Part shown: piece after piece, positions 32,975 through 45,900 of the stretch | How positions within the stretch are numbered: position 1 is the first letter of the stretch | Layout: each line of letters opens with the position of its first letter | Origin: Rutpela maculata | Lineage: Eukaryota > Arthropoda > Insecta > Coleoptera > Cerambycidae | Assembly (NCBI GenBank): GCA_936432065.2 | Contig: OW386287.2 | Coordinates: 191,083,729 to 191,147,728, forward strand | Direction of reading: 5' to 3' | DNA length: 64,000 nt | Made by a program: the position numbers and the translations under genes | The notes under the pieces: generated by a model | The model's database searches: none | Told to the model about the DNA's origin: nothing | Seen by the model: only the letters and a program-made list of their open reading frames with translations

Positions 32975-34795
32975 ATATGTTACTGCCTATCAACCGTTTT
33001 AGGATTTCAAGAAATTCTGCAATTTCATTCATTGGCTGCCCTCAATGGCTCTGCAGCAGGTCAAATTCTACTTAAAATATGTTTATCTACCTGCAGAATT
33101 ATAACTGCAGAGGCAGCGAACTTTATAAATTGAAATAAGCAATTTTGTATTCTTCAAAAATGCTACATAGCTCAGACGATAGAGAACCCTATAGTGAAAC
33201 CTACAAAAACTTGCAAAATTAATAATTTTTTTTTTTAATGAGTTCGTGGAAGTGTATAGAACAATATCCTGGAAAGTTTACATTCCGCTCGGATCCAGAA
33301 CATAAAAAAAAGTGAAAAAGAAATTTTTTTTCTTCCATTTTTTTTCAAAATTTTGAAATTAAGTCAGGGTAGGAAAAAATAAAAAATACAGGTGGATAGA
33401 TCACGTGTTTCTGAATAAAAAATGTCCTAATAAAATTTATCGCTAATGCCACGGTATTCCTGGAAAAAAAATAGTGAAGTAACTTTGTCACAGCGTGGCC
33501 AAGTGCACGGTTAAAGCATACTATGGAACCTCTTTAAAAATTCTTAGCTGTAGAACAAGTAAAATAAAGCTTTTTTCTCGTTCTGATTACACATTTTTAA
33601 CATTTGTCTTAGTGATTAGGAGGATAAATAGTGAGTATGGAGGGAAAATATATAATTATGAACGCGTACACAGACACCACACATAGCCGCTGAATCGCTC
33701 GCATGAATTTTTACGTGCCTTTACTGTATTGTATTTATTACAGGTACGCCTATCCACATTTCAGAAGCTATATCTAATGGATTCCTTATACATTTATATT
33801 CAAAACAATCAGATATTTTCATAGTTATAAAGATAAGATCCTGAAAATCACAATTTCTTATCATGATCTGATTGACCATATTTTCGAAAAAATGCATACA
33901 AGTAAATGAATTTGTGTTTGAACATTCGAAAAGTATACATTTTTTCCGAAATAGTGATATTTTTTCCAATGGATCAATTTCTTGGCAAGTTACAGCCTCC
34001 AATATATATTTATCAAGAAAATCATCAAGCAAGGAAATTAAAAGGATTTGAGATGTACTTTTTTTTGAATCCTCGTTACTACAACTTAATAAACCATAAT
34101 AATCATAAAATGTACATACTCGTTAACAGTTCTCAATGAAGAAAGAATTTTTTATTTTTTCTATATTTTTTATTGCGACAATTGAGTTCGGGCGTGATAA
34201 TATATATAAGTATATTTTTCCCATCCATCCTTTGCTTGTATTTTTTAAAGCAAAGAAGCATCGGAAAGCTACAGTTTCCATCTTTTAAATGAACCAACAC
34301 TCATATAGATTGAACAAATTCTGATTTAGTGACATGTAACTCAGTGTGTTGGTGTTACAGTCATGCATATTCAAGTGCGCGCACTCATGGATCTCGCTCT
34401 GAGTTATAACATTACACTTTTTCCGGGAAAACGGTGGCTTTAGCTATAAATTTTGTTCATAAATACGTGATCTATCCATCTGTATTTTTATTTTTTCCTA
34501 GCTTGGCTTAGTTTCAAAATTCTGAAAAAATGGATGAAATTTTTTTTTTTCACTTTTTTTATGTTTTGTATCCGAGCGAAATGTAAACTTTTTGGGATAT
34601 TATTCTATACACTTTCACAAACTCATTAAAAAAAAAAATTATTCATTTTGCAAGTTTTTGTAGGTAAATACCTTCATCAACTGGGCTATACAGTTGCGGC
34701 AACTTCAGTGGTAACTGCAGGACTAGTTTATAAATTGATAATGCATTCAAATTTCTTGAGTGATAGGCTGTTAGGTGTTTATGTCCTCACAGATC
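32975..34795. mobile_element. 1.8-kb foldback element ending just before shrub exon 2
   Basis: The best-matching inverted arms are 33190-33420 and 34445-34675 (ACCTACAAAAACTTGCAAAA, GTGTATAGAACAATATCC, GGTGGATAGATCACGTG). Weaker pairing extends outwards to about 32975 and 34795 (GCCTATCA, TTTATAAATTG). The inner 1 kb holds nothing recognisable. Outer limits are approximate; its right side ends about 40 bp before the exon 2 acceptor. Confidence 0.65.
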
Positions 34796-34833
34796 ATATG
34801 TGAATCAACCCATCATTAATTTATTTTATGTAG

Positions 34834-35011
34834 TTGCTCTGCAGGCTCTAAAAAAGAAGAAAAGACTAGAGAAAAATTTACAACAAATTGATGGCACCCT
34901 TACGACAATTGAAATGCAGCGGGAGGCACTGGAAGGAGCCAATACCAATACAGCTGTATTGAATTCCATGAAAAATGCTGCAGATGCACTTAAAGCGGCA
35001 CACAAAAACTT
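34834..35011 (+). CDS. shrb: shrub/CHMP4, exon 2
   Basis: Follows the acceptor TTATTTTATGTAG. It encodes (V)ALQALKKKKRLEKNLQQID, GTLTTIEMQREALEGANTN and TAVLNSMKNAADALKAAH, the long helical core of ESCRT-III proteins that polymerises side by side. The sequence is close to human CHMP4B. The first residue is Val where human CHMP4 has Ala. The donor is CTT/gtaagt, phase 2. Confidence 0.97.
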
Positions 35012-35190
35012 GTAAGTAGATCTGATTGAATAAGGTACCGTCTTATTTATGGACTGGTCAAATGAAAAAAAAAATTGGAAATCGTGTCTTGAGTTTTCTG
35101 ATGTACAAGGCTATTCATTATATATTGAGCCCCCTTTTTCTGTTATTATTTGAAATTTAAAAAAAGTTGTATAAAAGTTGTAGCGTTGTA

Positions 35191-35580
35191 TATACAGGGT
35201 GTGAAAACAAAGTAGAAAAAAATGAACTGTAGATTTGTCAGCCCAAATTAATTGGACTTCTTCAAAATACTCCTTCGTTGTACGTTAAAAATATATTAAG
35301 GGTTGCCCATTCCACCCCTTGGTGAAGCACTCAAGGGGATGAAAAAAAATTCACAAGATGCCTTTCAATAAGTGTAGTAGATATGCCAAATATTTTGTTT
35401 TTTGGATTCTCATTTTTTGAGTAAAAAAATGAAAACGGTTTTTAACGTACCTCTTTAAAGGGGCTGTAACTTGACAATGAAGGGATATTTTGAAAAATGT
35501 TATATGAAGAACCACAACTAATTTGGGCTAAGGAATCGACAGTCAATTTTTTTCTACTTTGTTTCCGGACACCTCGTATA
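35191..35580. mobile_element. MITE with TATACAGGGTGT-type ends
   Basis: The 60-bp inverted ends share AACAAAGTAGAAAAAAAT and GCCCAAATTA. The tips are TATACAGGGTGT and, in complement, TATACGAGGTGT. 390 bp in shrub intron 2. Confidence 0.8.
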
Positions 35581-35986
35581 TATTTTTTAAATGCATTAAA
35601 AAAATAATTGCTTGCATAGGTCACGTGATATAACAATGAAGATTGTTATTTTTTAATGGAAAACCCTGTATGTTTTTACATATTCTTTTAGATCTTTTTT
35701 TCCTGATTTCAAATACGGGAGATGTGGGACAATTTTCAAAAAATAATTTTTAAAATTTTTATTTTTGAAAATTAAAAAAAAAATTAAAAACAGTAATATA
35801 CCTTCATATATTAGACCACTTCTTGCAAATATTAGTTAAATTTACGTGGTAAATAGTGGTATGGAAAAATATTTTCTAGCGTCATGTATTTGTCCCAAAT
35901 CTCCCTCTTACGAGGGAGAGTTGGGACTAGGGATGGGGAGATTTGGGACAGTTAATTAAATCTTCACAAAGATATGGAAATAGCTA

Positions 35987-36525
35987 TTTATGTAACCAGT
36001 TACGAAAGACGTTATTTTGTGTAACGAGTGGAATTTGCGGGACGAGCGAAGCGAGATCCCGCAAAATAACACGAGTTACACAAGATTGTCTTTCGAAACG
36101 TGTTATATACATGATTTTTTCTAATTTTAAAAGTCTAAAAATCCTTTAAACGTAAATGAAATAGGTGTATTTAAAGATCTTAAAAAATTAAGTAATCTTT
36201 TTCATAGTTACCTTTGCTGCTATCACACATTATAATTTTAATGTCAAATTTGACAGACGTTATTCAGCCAAGTAACAATATTATTTGAAATCCTAATTTG
36301 ATAACGTAAGGTAAATTATATTAATGAAAACGTTTTGTTAGCATATCTTGAAGGAAAGAGGAATTTAGAAGCTTCCACTTTATGGACTCCGTATTCCATT
36401 TTGGGTTGAATAAACATTTTGTTTCTTTTTCTTTTTGAGAGTTGTTTATCTTTCCTAATTGATGATATAACGAACTTTTCGTCACCAGTTACGTAAAATT
36501 TTACTTTTCATAACTGGTTACATAA
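35987..36525. mobile_element. MITE with TTTATGTAACCAGTTA ends and internal hairpin
   Basis: Left end TTTATGTAACCAGTTACGAA and right end TTCATAACTGGTTACATAAA are inverted. At 36035-36060 a GCGGGA...TCCCGC hairpin holds GAGCGAAGCGAG. About 540 bp; target duplication unclear. Confidence 0.65.
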
Positions 36526-36791
36526 AGTAGGACGTTTTGACACTTAAGTCAGTTTTGAAAAGTGTCACTTTATGTGTCAAAATTAGAAAAAATATTTTAT
36601 TATTGCAAAAAATACCAAACAACGAGAAAGAATAAAATTAATTCAAAAATCTGACAAATGCTCATAGCCCGGGAGAAGGCGACCTTTTGGAGCTAGTCAT
36701 TTCATTAAGGCTGGTTTTCATTTATATAATAGTTTATTACTTACACATACATGAAATGGCGGTCAGCTGCTCAAGTAACAGTGGAGGTAGG

Positions 36792-38890
36792 CAGAGCTGG
36801 GCAGTACTCGAGTAAATTGTACTCATAATTGTACTGAGTACCCAAAATACTTAGTAACAAGTACTTGAGAGTACTTTTATTTAGTTGGGACTCTACTCGA
36901 AATTTTCAAGTACTTTACATTATTAGGTACTCGAGTACTTTTGGCGGCCACAACTGACGAGTAATGAGTACGAGTACTTTTTCCTTAGAATTTTAAATTT
37001 TTTGCTGTGTCCATTTTTGTGTACTGTAATAAATGTAACTGTTTTTGTTGATTTCGGTCTACCTTTATTTACTGATAATGGTGTATAGTACAGTAACTAG
37101 AGGTTTTAACTTCGGAATAATGTCATATGAAACGGATTTTGTTCATTTTTGGCAACATAATAGTGAATGCATCAATGAAAAGTTTCTATATTATGCGGCG
37201 GTTTGCTAATTTATAGGAGGTGGATACCACCCTACCCCTTTTCAGGGGGTGACAACTAAAAAAAAAAAAATCATTGGAGCTGAAAGAGAATCAGATTTGA
37301 GGAAAAAAAGGTTTTATGCAACTTTTCACATAAATTGATAGTCTTTAAGCTATAACTACTTGAAAATTGGGATTTTTGCTTGAAAAAAAGAGGCATTTCA
37401 AATAGGTTTTCATCAAATAACTCAAAAGGTATTACACTGAGGGAAAACGTGCTAGAGACAAATAAGAAAGCTACCAAATTGAGGATGAATTTCATTTTCT
37501 TCTAATTTCTGTAGAGTTAATAGTTTCGGAGATTTGGAAGTATAAATGTGGCGTCCGAACGTTCATAAGATGAAATATGTAGTTTAAATGTTAAATATCT
37601 CAGAAACTATGACACTTACGTCAAAAGCGCTAACAACCAAAATCAAAGAATATTAATTAGGCTTTCAAATAATTTTTTGTATGTTTCTATAGAATAAAAA
37701 ACAAAGAAATTATGACAGAAACAATGTACTTTTTCATTTCCTTTTAATAAGAACATCGCCATTTTGTTAATGTAAGTAGTCAGTAATTAAAAAAATATAT
37801 CCCCATATACTGTTTTTCGTTATTATATAGCATGACCTAGATGCTCAAATTTTTGGGTCTGCTTGCAACGCTTGCTTTAGAAGAAAAATGCATTTTAAAC
37901 TGTAAAGGAATTTTAGAAAAAACGTAACTTTCTTGTTTCTCTGTAAATATCTCAATAAATATAAGTTTTAGAGAAAATATAGTGGACATCAAAAATGAAG
38001 CTTATAAACTGAGAATGAATTTATTTTTTTTATATACTATAGTATAGGGTTGACAGTTTCAAAGATATTTAATTTTATAGATGACATTCGACCGTTTTTA
38101 GGATGAACTATTTAGTTTAAAATGTTGAATATGTCAGAAACTGACACTTCCATCAAAAATTGAAGGGAACAAAATTAAAGATACGATTTTTTGTCTGTTT
38201 CTATATCACAAAAAATAAAGAAGTTATGACCGATTCAATGTGCATTTTCACATTTTTTTTTAACAAAATGTCACCATTTTGTTGTTGTAACTGCTCAGTA
38301 ATTAATTTTTTCTTCAAAAATGCTGTTTTTTTTTTCTTATATAGCATCACCTGGATGCTCAATTTCTTTTGTCTATTTAAAACCCTTGTTTAAAAAAAAA
38401 ATTTTTCACCCGCCATATTAAAGCCGCAATTTTGAATTTTTAAATTTTGATTTCAGATTCGTAATCAGCGACCTCAAAAACATAACTATCCTACGTTTCA
38501 AAAATAAATTACTAATACTGTTTCAAATATTAAATATTTAAATTTAGGGGTGGTTTTCACCCCTTGAGGATAAGAGCAAGTATCTGGCCCATATAGAAAC
38601 TGAAGACGATATCTTTTACTACAATAATAACCCAATTTTGCATATTTTTTACCTCTAGATACTGTACTTTGAGTGGTATTCTAATTTTTTGTCTATTACC
38701 TATTTTAATTTGGTATCTTTCGAAGTACTCGCACTCGTTACTCATTTTTAGAAGAGTACTCTCCAAATTTTGTAAAAGTACTCATTTTTTACAAACAAGT
38801 ACTCGTACTCAAATTTTCACGAGTACTTTTTAAAGGTACTTGTTGTGAAGTACTCGTGAGTACTTTAGCGCGGTACTCTGCCCAGCTCTG
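36792..38890. mobile_element. 2.1-kb non-autonomous hAT element with GTACTCG clusters
   Basis: Ends CAGAGCTGGGC and GCCCAGCTCTG are typical hAT tips. The flanks GAGGTAGG (36784-36791) and GAGGTAGA (38891-38898) are an 8-bp duplication with one mismatch. About 180 bp at each end is dense in AGTACTCG/CGAGTACT motifs in both orientations, a likely transposase-binding cluster. The interior has no recognisable transposase and includes 37087-37190, which matches 23819-23925. Confidence 0.85.
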
Positions 38891-39724
38891 GAGGTAGATG
38901 CTGGAGCGTCTCCCACGTGAAAAAAATTTATTGAAATAGATCAAAGTTGAAATTTTGTATGTTGTTTAATAATGTTAAAAAGTGATAAAAAAATCATAGT
39001 CAACTGTTAAAATGGCGGTGGATAATACATCCGCTGCTCATATAAACATGTTGATTAATAGTATATTATACAACGATGCTATAATGATTACTGTTATTCC
39101 CGAGTATGATTACAAGTACCAGCGAGCGAGTGTTGTAATAATCCGAGGGAATACAGTATTCATTATAGCGAGTTGTATACTATACTTTATCTACGATCTA
39201 ATTTTTAGAAATAAAAAATGATACAATTTTTTCACTTTGCAGCAAAATGTATATTAATGTTGCTACAATTGATAAATTGAACAGATGATAGGCTCTTATG
39301 TGTCAAAAGAACGGCTTATCAAATTAAATTTAAACGTCAACGTTATTTACAATAATTTTACATATTACTCAAAAACAATAATTTAGTTAATTTATTAATT
39401 AATTTCTTCAGTAAACAGTTTAATCAAAATTATTTAATAGTCGTGGACAAAGTATAGTATTCTACTTGCATATAATGGCTACTATTCAAAGACATTATGA
39501 TTTAAGTACTGTTTTTTGATTGTTGTATGAAGGGGATTAATGATCCATTATTCCCTCATCATTAATCCCTGCGGGAATAATATATGGCATTATATAGCAA
39601 AATTGACACATATAAAACATATGTATTAGTCGTAGATAAAAGTTTAAATTTTAGTAATTTCATCAAGGTTCAAATTTTGTTAAATAACAATATGTATTTC
39701 ACGAAAAATTGAATTGAGCCTGTA

Positions 39725-40935
39725 TTTTGTTGAAATGTCAAAAAATGCCAGTTTTGATTCATTCCTGCCGAGCCGAATTTTCGATTTGCTCCGTGCAATT
39801 TACGATGCGGACCTACTAGAACTCTTCATCTTTCCGTCACGACATCATATGGCCGTCCTGTCCCGCCAGTGTATTTGGAAAAAATATGAACGTTTTAAGA
39901 TTGCATATTTTTGCACTTTATTCTCAACATTTTTGTATTTGTTGTTTCGCCTATATATATATCTCGGAAAAGGTTGGAATTAGCTCAAAAAAAAAACTTC
40001 CAAAGGACAACTTCTTTTCATGAGGAATCGTCCAGTTGCATTAGAATTTTCCTAAATTGTTTCGTTTCAGAGATATTGACTTGAATATGTGTCGATATAC
40101 GGCGGGAAATTCGACATTTTTTGCTTAAAGCCTACATAACTTCTAAACGGTGGTTCCTAGGCAAAAAAACTACGCCCTGACGAATTTGTAGAGAATTGAA
40201 TTATCTAAAAGTCTTTTTTAAAATTCTTGTCATATTCCAAAAATTAATGAGCTAGGAGCGGTTAAAGTGGAGACTTTTTTCTTTCCAGAAAGTGCATACG
40301 TCATAGCTGAATTTGTAGAGAGATATCGATTTTCTGAAATGTCACAAAATGCTACTTTTGATTCGTTCGTGCCAAGCCGAATGTTTGAATTTCCCCGTGT
40401 AATTTCCGATTGGGTTTAACTGGAAGTCTTCCTCTTTACGTCGCGACATCGTATGGCCGTCCCGCTGGTGTTTTTCGAAAAGTATGAACGTGTCCAGATC
40501 AGGTTTTTGCAATTTCTTCGGCTCCGAAATGCGACCTTTTTTTTATTATTTTTCGCAGATATCTCCGAAACGGTAAGAGTTAGCTCGAAATAAAAAATAA
40601 GGTCAAATGAACATTTTTCATTACGAATCTTTTCCTGTTGTTAGAATTTCGATATTTTTTTTCGTTTCGGAGATATTTACTGAAATGTCGGCGATGTACG
40701 ACAAAAAATCGCATATTTTGTGTTTCAAAAGTGCCGACAACTTCTCAATCTTGGCTCCTAGGCCAAAAGGCTACTCTTACGAATTTAAATAGGATTAAAT
40801 TTGCTAAAAGTCTTTTTTTTTATTTTCTGATTTGCGGAAAAAATGATGAAACTGGAAGGGGCGAAAGTTCGGACTTCCTTTTTTCGGGAGAATTTCGCCA
40901 TTTTGTCACAGTAATATATCGGTATTTAACTAAAA
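39725..40935 (+). repeat. Diverged tandem duplication, about 605-bp unit, two copies
   Basis: Copy 1 begins near 39725 and copy 2 near 40330. Shared landmarks are TTTTGATTC, GCCGAAT, CGACATC-TATGGCCGTCC and GAGATATT. Copies differ at about one base in four, so the duplication is old. Non-coding. Confidence 0.75.
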
Positions 40936-41708
40936 TTGATCTCAGATATGAAGTCCACTTAATATTATGTATTACCTAAATATTCCATTAATCTCGGCCC
41001 TTCAAAACAAAGGTTTCTGGGAAAAATTATTCGAATAGTAGCTTCCCCCACCGCAGTGCGCCAGCTGACCGCATATGTGAAAATCAGCCTTAATGGTGTG
41101 AGTCCCAAAAATGTGTCACTGCCTCCCGGTCTGTCAGAAGAAAAACAAAAATATATTGCAACAAATGATACAAAAATTTTTGCTAACGCAAATCGCTGAT
41201 ATTGTAAAAATATTTACATGGAAATTCGACCATATTTTTTGGAACAACAGGATTGTCCTATTTTTTTCTTGTAGCGTAACGTACCTAAAAACGATCCAAA
41301 TAATATAAGAAAATTAATTCATACATGGAATGGTCTCCCTTAAAATAACGTCCCAACTCTCCCTCACTGCTCGGTGTCATTAAAAGTGACCAGATTTATT
41401 TTTAGGTGAAAATGAATCATGAAATTTAATTTTGAACAAATCGTTCATCAGCTCTCTCAGACTAAAAATTATATATCTAGAATCCTCTTACAAATATCTT
41501 CAGACTTTTTAAAATTTGTCATCTACCCTTAAAATGAAGGTTAGTTGACATGGAAAGAAAATGAAAAAACGCTGATTTTAGAGAAAAATCTGTTTTAAAT
41601 TAATTTTTTATTTGTTTTTGAGGGATGAATATAGTGGAAATTAGGAACTTTCAAAGTGGCACTAAAGTTCTACATTATTGTACATAAAGAATTGTTTAAA
41701 GGAGGATT

Positions 41709-42112
41709 GTCTCTAAGGCCGGTTTTCGGCCTAATTTATTTCTTGAGGAAAAAATTTGAAAAACTTTTTTTAGTATCTACTAACAGTATTTAATCAATTC
41801 CACCCCAAATGAAACTCCCCCCACCCTCCCTTTTTACCTCCTGTCACCCCCTCCCCCTCCCATATCTTCTGAAAAAATGAAAATACATGTACAAAATTCA
41901 GCAACAGTCATGTTAAAATGTTTCAATGACTTGCAAAAAAATCAACTGAATGCTGATTATTTAATAGTTCAGGGGAGTATAAATAGGGGAGGTGAGTGCG
42001 GGAAAGTTTCGTTGGGGTGGAATCGATTAAATATTGTTAGTAGACACTAAAAAAATGTTTTTCAAATTTTTTCCTCAAGACATAAATTAGGCCGAAAACC
42101 AGCCTTAGAGAC
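41709..42112. mobile_element. 404-bp MITE with about 110-bp arms
   Basis: Inverted arms start GTCTCTAAGGCCGGTTTTCG and end CCAGCCTTAGAGAC. A one-armed relative is at 44355-44490. The loop is C-rich on the + strand (CCCCCACCCTCCC). Other sequence in intron 2 (41094-41708 and 42113-42742) shows nothing recognisable. Confidence 0.85.
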
Positions 42113-42742
42113 CCACCTTTGCAGGAACAAATTCGAAGTTTACGTGACGAGATCAGAGCATTATAGTTTCTTTCCTGGGCCAAGCCATAACATTTATTTT
42201 GCGACTTTTCTTGAAAATTTCTCCTTAAAATGGACACAAATATTTTATCAGATGCTGTATAAGTTTTATTTTTACATCCTGGCAGAAAACACTACTTTCT
42301 TGAAGGTATTTTAATAAGTAGGAAAAATAATACAACGCGTTGCCTGGTATTGAAATGGAGTGCTCATCTGGGTTGCCTCTCAAAGGCGCACTACTGACAT
42401 CAATGCTGCTAGCCTCATTACTAGATATTGTTTTCTAGGCTCGCTCTAACGGAAACTGCTAAAGTGCTTATAACTTTGATTTTTTTATATACATTTTTAT
42501 TCTAGGAGAGCACGTGCTGCCACATAGTAACTATTTTTGTTAAAACAGAACATTGCGAAATCTCCCTATTATCGGTGTACTTGGAGTATCATAACTGAAA
42601 ATTATTCTGTCCATTCATTATAGTAGTTAACATAAAAGGATCTATATAAATATGTAAACATATTTTGTAAAATATTTACCTATAGAACCTCAAGCAAAAC
42701 AAAGTCCTTCATACATATGTAACTGAGTTCTGTTTCTTTTAG

Positions 42743-42990
42743 AGATGTGGATAATGTTCATGATATCATGGACGATATAGCTGAACAACACGATGTTGCC
42801 AATGAAATCTCCAATGCTATAAGCAACCCTGTAGGATTTACAGACGATTTAGATGAGGATGAGCTAGAAAAGGAATTAGAGGAACTCGAACAAGAGGGCC
42901 TGGAAGAGGATCTACTTAAAGTGCCAGGTCCGACGGAATTACCAGCGGTACCAACAGGAGCGATTGCTAAACCAGTTAAACCAGCAGCTA
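42743..42990 (+). CDS. shrb: shrub/CHMP4, exon 3
   Basis: After the acceptor TTTCTTTTAG it encodes DVDNVHDIMDDIAEQHDVAN, EISNAISNPVGF and the acidic run DDLDEDELEKELEELEQEGL, then a Pro-rich linker (VPGPTELPAVPTGAIAKPVK). The acidic helices are the autoinhibitory part of CHMP4, which opens on activation. The wording HDIMDDIAEQ and NEISNAISNPV is close to the Drosophila protein. The donor is GCTA/gtaagt, phase 1. Confidence 0.97.
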
Positions 42991-45900
42991 GTAAGTAAAT
43001 TGTAATGTAATTTCTGTGTTGGAATGCTGCTATAGTTATTGATATAATAATTTTGAGGCTGGAGACTAACTGCCCAATTAGCACAAAAATCTGTGCTAAC
43101 ATTATGGCAGCAAGAACTGGCAGTTGTTTAACTATAATAACTACCGTGGTAACCTTATAAAACATTGCGACAGCACTGTAACAGTCAAAGTGGTACAACA
43201 TTTTCTTGCTACATGAAAATGTTACTACAGACATTGAGCTGTATATTCCTGACACTATAAATGATAAACTATTTGGCTGCAAAATTACTTTTAATAGGCA
43301 TTTTTGTATACTCATGTAAATATGGATGGATATGCTTTATTGAATATGTACCAAACATCATGAATACTTTTTCGTTAAATAGTATGTGATCTATGAAGCG
43401 TTTAAGAAGTTTTCAATTTTTACAAAACTATTAATCTCCTCAAATTCTTTATGTATTTTGTCATGAAATCATTTCAAATTACTAACTTCTAGATGTTAAG
43501 TCCACTAGAGTATAATACAGCACTTTTTTATTACAAAAATTGAAACAAAAAGTAATAAATGTAAAAAATAAATATTGTTCATAATGGCTGTTGTACTCCT
43601 CAGCTCTTGACATATACAGAAAAGATGTCTGCTAAATGCAGTGAGCCGATTTGTGTAGAAAATCTAAGTAACGACTGTTATGTAATTATAGTGTGTGCAA
43701 TAATGTTTCAAATTGTGGAAACGAAAGAAATATTTAAAGTTGAATTGTTTTGTTTACTAATTTACATGCTAGTTGCCTTTACCTGTAGTTGCAAAATTCA
43801 ACCCGCAGCCACAAATGTAAAAAATATACTTTAGCTGCCAAACCGCATTTTTTTTTTGCTTTTGAAGTATACATTACAGCCAAAGACTAATAATATAATA
43901 TATATGATGCGACACTCCAAGTAATCCTATTCATAAGTCTCTCCCTTGTGAAATTTGATGTCGGACGTTTAATTTGGAATCTTCATTTGGCAACACTGCA
44001 TTGTAAATGGATCGCAACTATGGAGGACCTTAACACTTTCGCTGCAGCCATTCAAGCTGTGGGTTACCCCCACGCTGACTGGTTTTTATTGCATAATGTA
44101 TATTGTATAATTAGGTATCAGAAATCGAATAGTGTCAAGAAAAATTGTATATACAGGGTGTTCCTTATTTTTTGGACTGACTCTCAGGAGAGCCGTGCAC
44201 ACCTGGCGAATAATGACTTGTTCAGTGCTGACTGGCATAATAATAATAACAATAATACATAATATGGCCTGGCTCACATGAGTTGTGTGCACTCCGCTAA
44301 GAACGGGACCGACTCTCATGAGAGTCATGCGAAAGTGTTAAAACCAGAATTAGCTCTATAAGGCCGGTTTTCGGTCCTTTTTATTTTTGGTTGAAAAATT
44401 TCAAAACAATTTTTTTTATCATATATATTCAGTAATCCATTCCACCCCAAACGGAACTTCCCCAACCCTCCCACCTCCATGTATCCCCCTTAAATTACAC
44501 AAAAAAAAAGGTGTCCTAAGGTTCTAATCTAACTTTTCTGAAGTATTTTGATGCGCTGAAGCCAATTTTGGACAAAAAAATATGAAATCAATAGGATATA
44601 ATTGTTCCACAGAAGGAAGCATAACATTTTGCCAGATGTCAAGGTAAGCTACTACATTAAACTGACCATCAATGCGCTAGGTTACCCCTGGACCGAGAAT
44701 ACTTATCCAAACCCAAACGGTGACAGAATCGTCCAGACCTGTTTCATGGTGAAACATATTGTTCAGAAAATCTTGAATTTACCAGTCGATACACCCGTAA
44801 ACGACCATCATTGCACGATTTAAAGACTTTTTTTCGTTAGAAAATATTGCAGTGTTCCAAAAATTTATAGGTCGGTATATATAATTCAGGCAAAATATTA
44901 TTCGGGACTGCTTATTTTCTTTTGTTAATATATTTTCTTTGCACTTGCAAAATTTATAATTTCTGATTTTTTCACACGACGTCATGATGTCACCCACGAT
45001 CCTGGAAAGTTGGTCTCAAAAACCACTTGTCTGGCCGTATTGAAAGGATTTTCCCTTAAATTATCCAAAAAGGCTCAGTCCTGCTCTGCGTTTGAAATTT
45101 TGGGTCTTCCCGAACACGGCCTTCTAGTCATGGTCCCTTTTTGTTCCCACCTCTTCTTCTCTCCTCTCCTCTTCTTCTAGTCCATAATGAGTAGCAATCC
45201 TTCTTATGGACCACCCCTAGAAAGCATCAAAACTTTGTCTTGCTCTGTCAGTCGAGGCATTTTGACTATTGAAAAGTTCAAATGTCAGAGTTGATTAATT
45301 ACAACCCTGATTTAATACAGCGAAAATAGGTGTACGCGAAAGTTTTGAAAGCAAATGTACATATGTAAAAATATAGGCAAACATTTTTGTTGATAACCTT
45401 TTTGCACTTTGTAAAGTTATTTCATTCACAATAGAAACTATTTCACACAAAAATGAATAACTTTGTTTTTCCATATTTAACATCAGAACTTAGACAAAAA
45501 AATAATATAAAATATAACATCACGGTGAGTGATCAGGTAGCGCTCACTGATCATTTTATATGAACGGCATTAGCCATTTTAAGTAGCAAAATAATTGTAT
45601 GATACATAATCCTTGATCACTGATCAGTTATTTGAATTTGAAAAAATTAACAACTTTTGTCTTGTCCATTAACATATAAACCTAAGCAAACATTTTCTGT
45701 TTGTGCCGGTTAAGCGGAAAGGTCACAAAAATGGACCAAGAAAAATTGGAAATTATTTACGAATATGAAGATTATTAAATATTATTATCTTTTGATTTTA
45801 GTGGCCAAATAAACCAAGCTTTCGATGCAAGAGCTATATTAAACTATTCTTTATTAAAACTGGATACAATATCTTACTATTTATAACTGATGTTTTATGT

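Larger units (their letters stand above)
13087..34833 (+). other. shrub intron 1 (21.7 kb, filled with mobile elements)
   Basis: Bounded by gtaatt and tttatgtag. It holds a hAT MITE, LINE-1 split by Gypsy-3, a TIR element with an unclassified protein remnant, Gypsy-2, LINE-2, two inverted copies of a 300-bp repeat, and foldbacks. The gaps 13087-13647, 14265-14773, 29802-30155, 30817-31626 and 32486-32974 are AT-rich with nothing recognisable. Confidence 0.9.
36709..41089. mobile_element. TTAA-flanked TIR element holding a hAT insertion
   Basis: GGCTGGTTTTCA at 36709 and TGAAAATCAGCC ending at 41089 are inverted tips, and GCGGTCAGCTG is also repeated in inverse. Both ends are flanked by TTAA (36705-36708 and 41090-41093), the target used by piggyBac and Kolobok elements. 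The interior is the hAT element (36792-38890), a 605-bp tandem duplication and AT-rich sequence (38899-39724) without a gene. No transposase is visible. Confidence 0.6.

Noticed and set aside
42758..43315. 185-codon - strand frame over shrub exon 3
   Set aside because: Its Ser-rich part is the antisense of the acidic run in exon 3, which is clearly the real coding strand.
44602..44823. 73-codon frame in shrub intron 3
   Set aside because: Looks protein-like in composition but I cannot match it to any family, and flanking sequence is repeat-derived.
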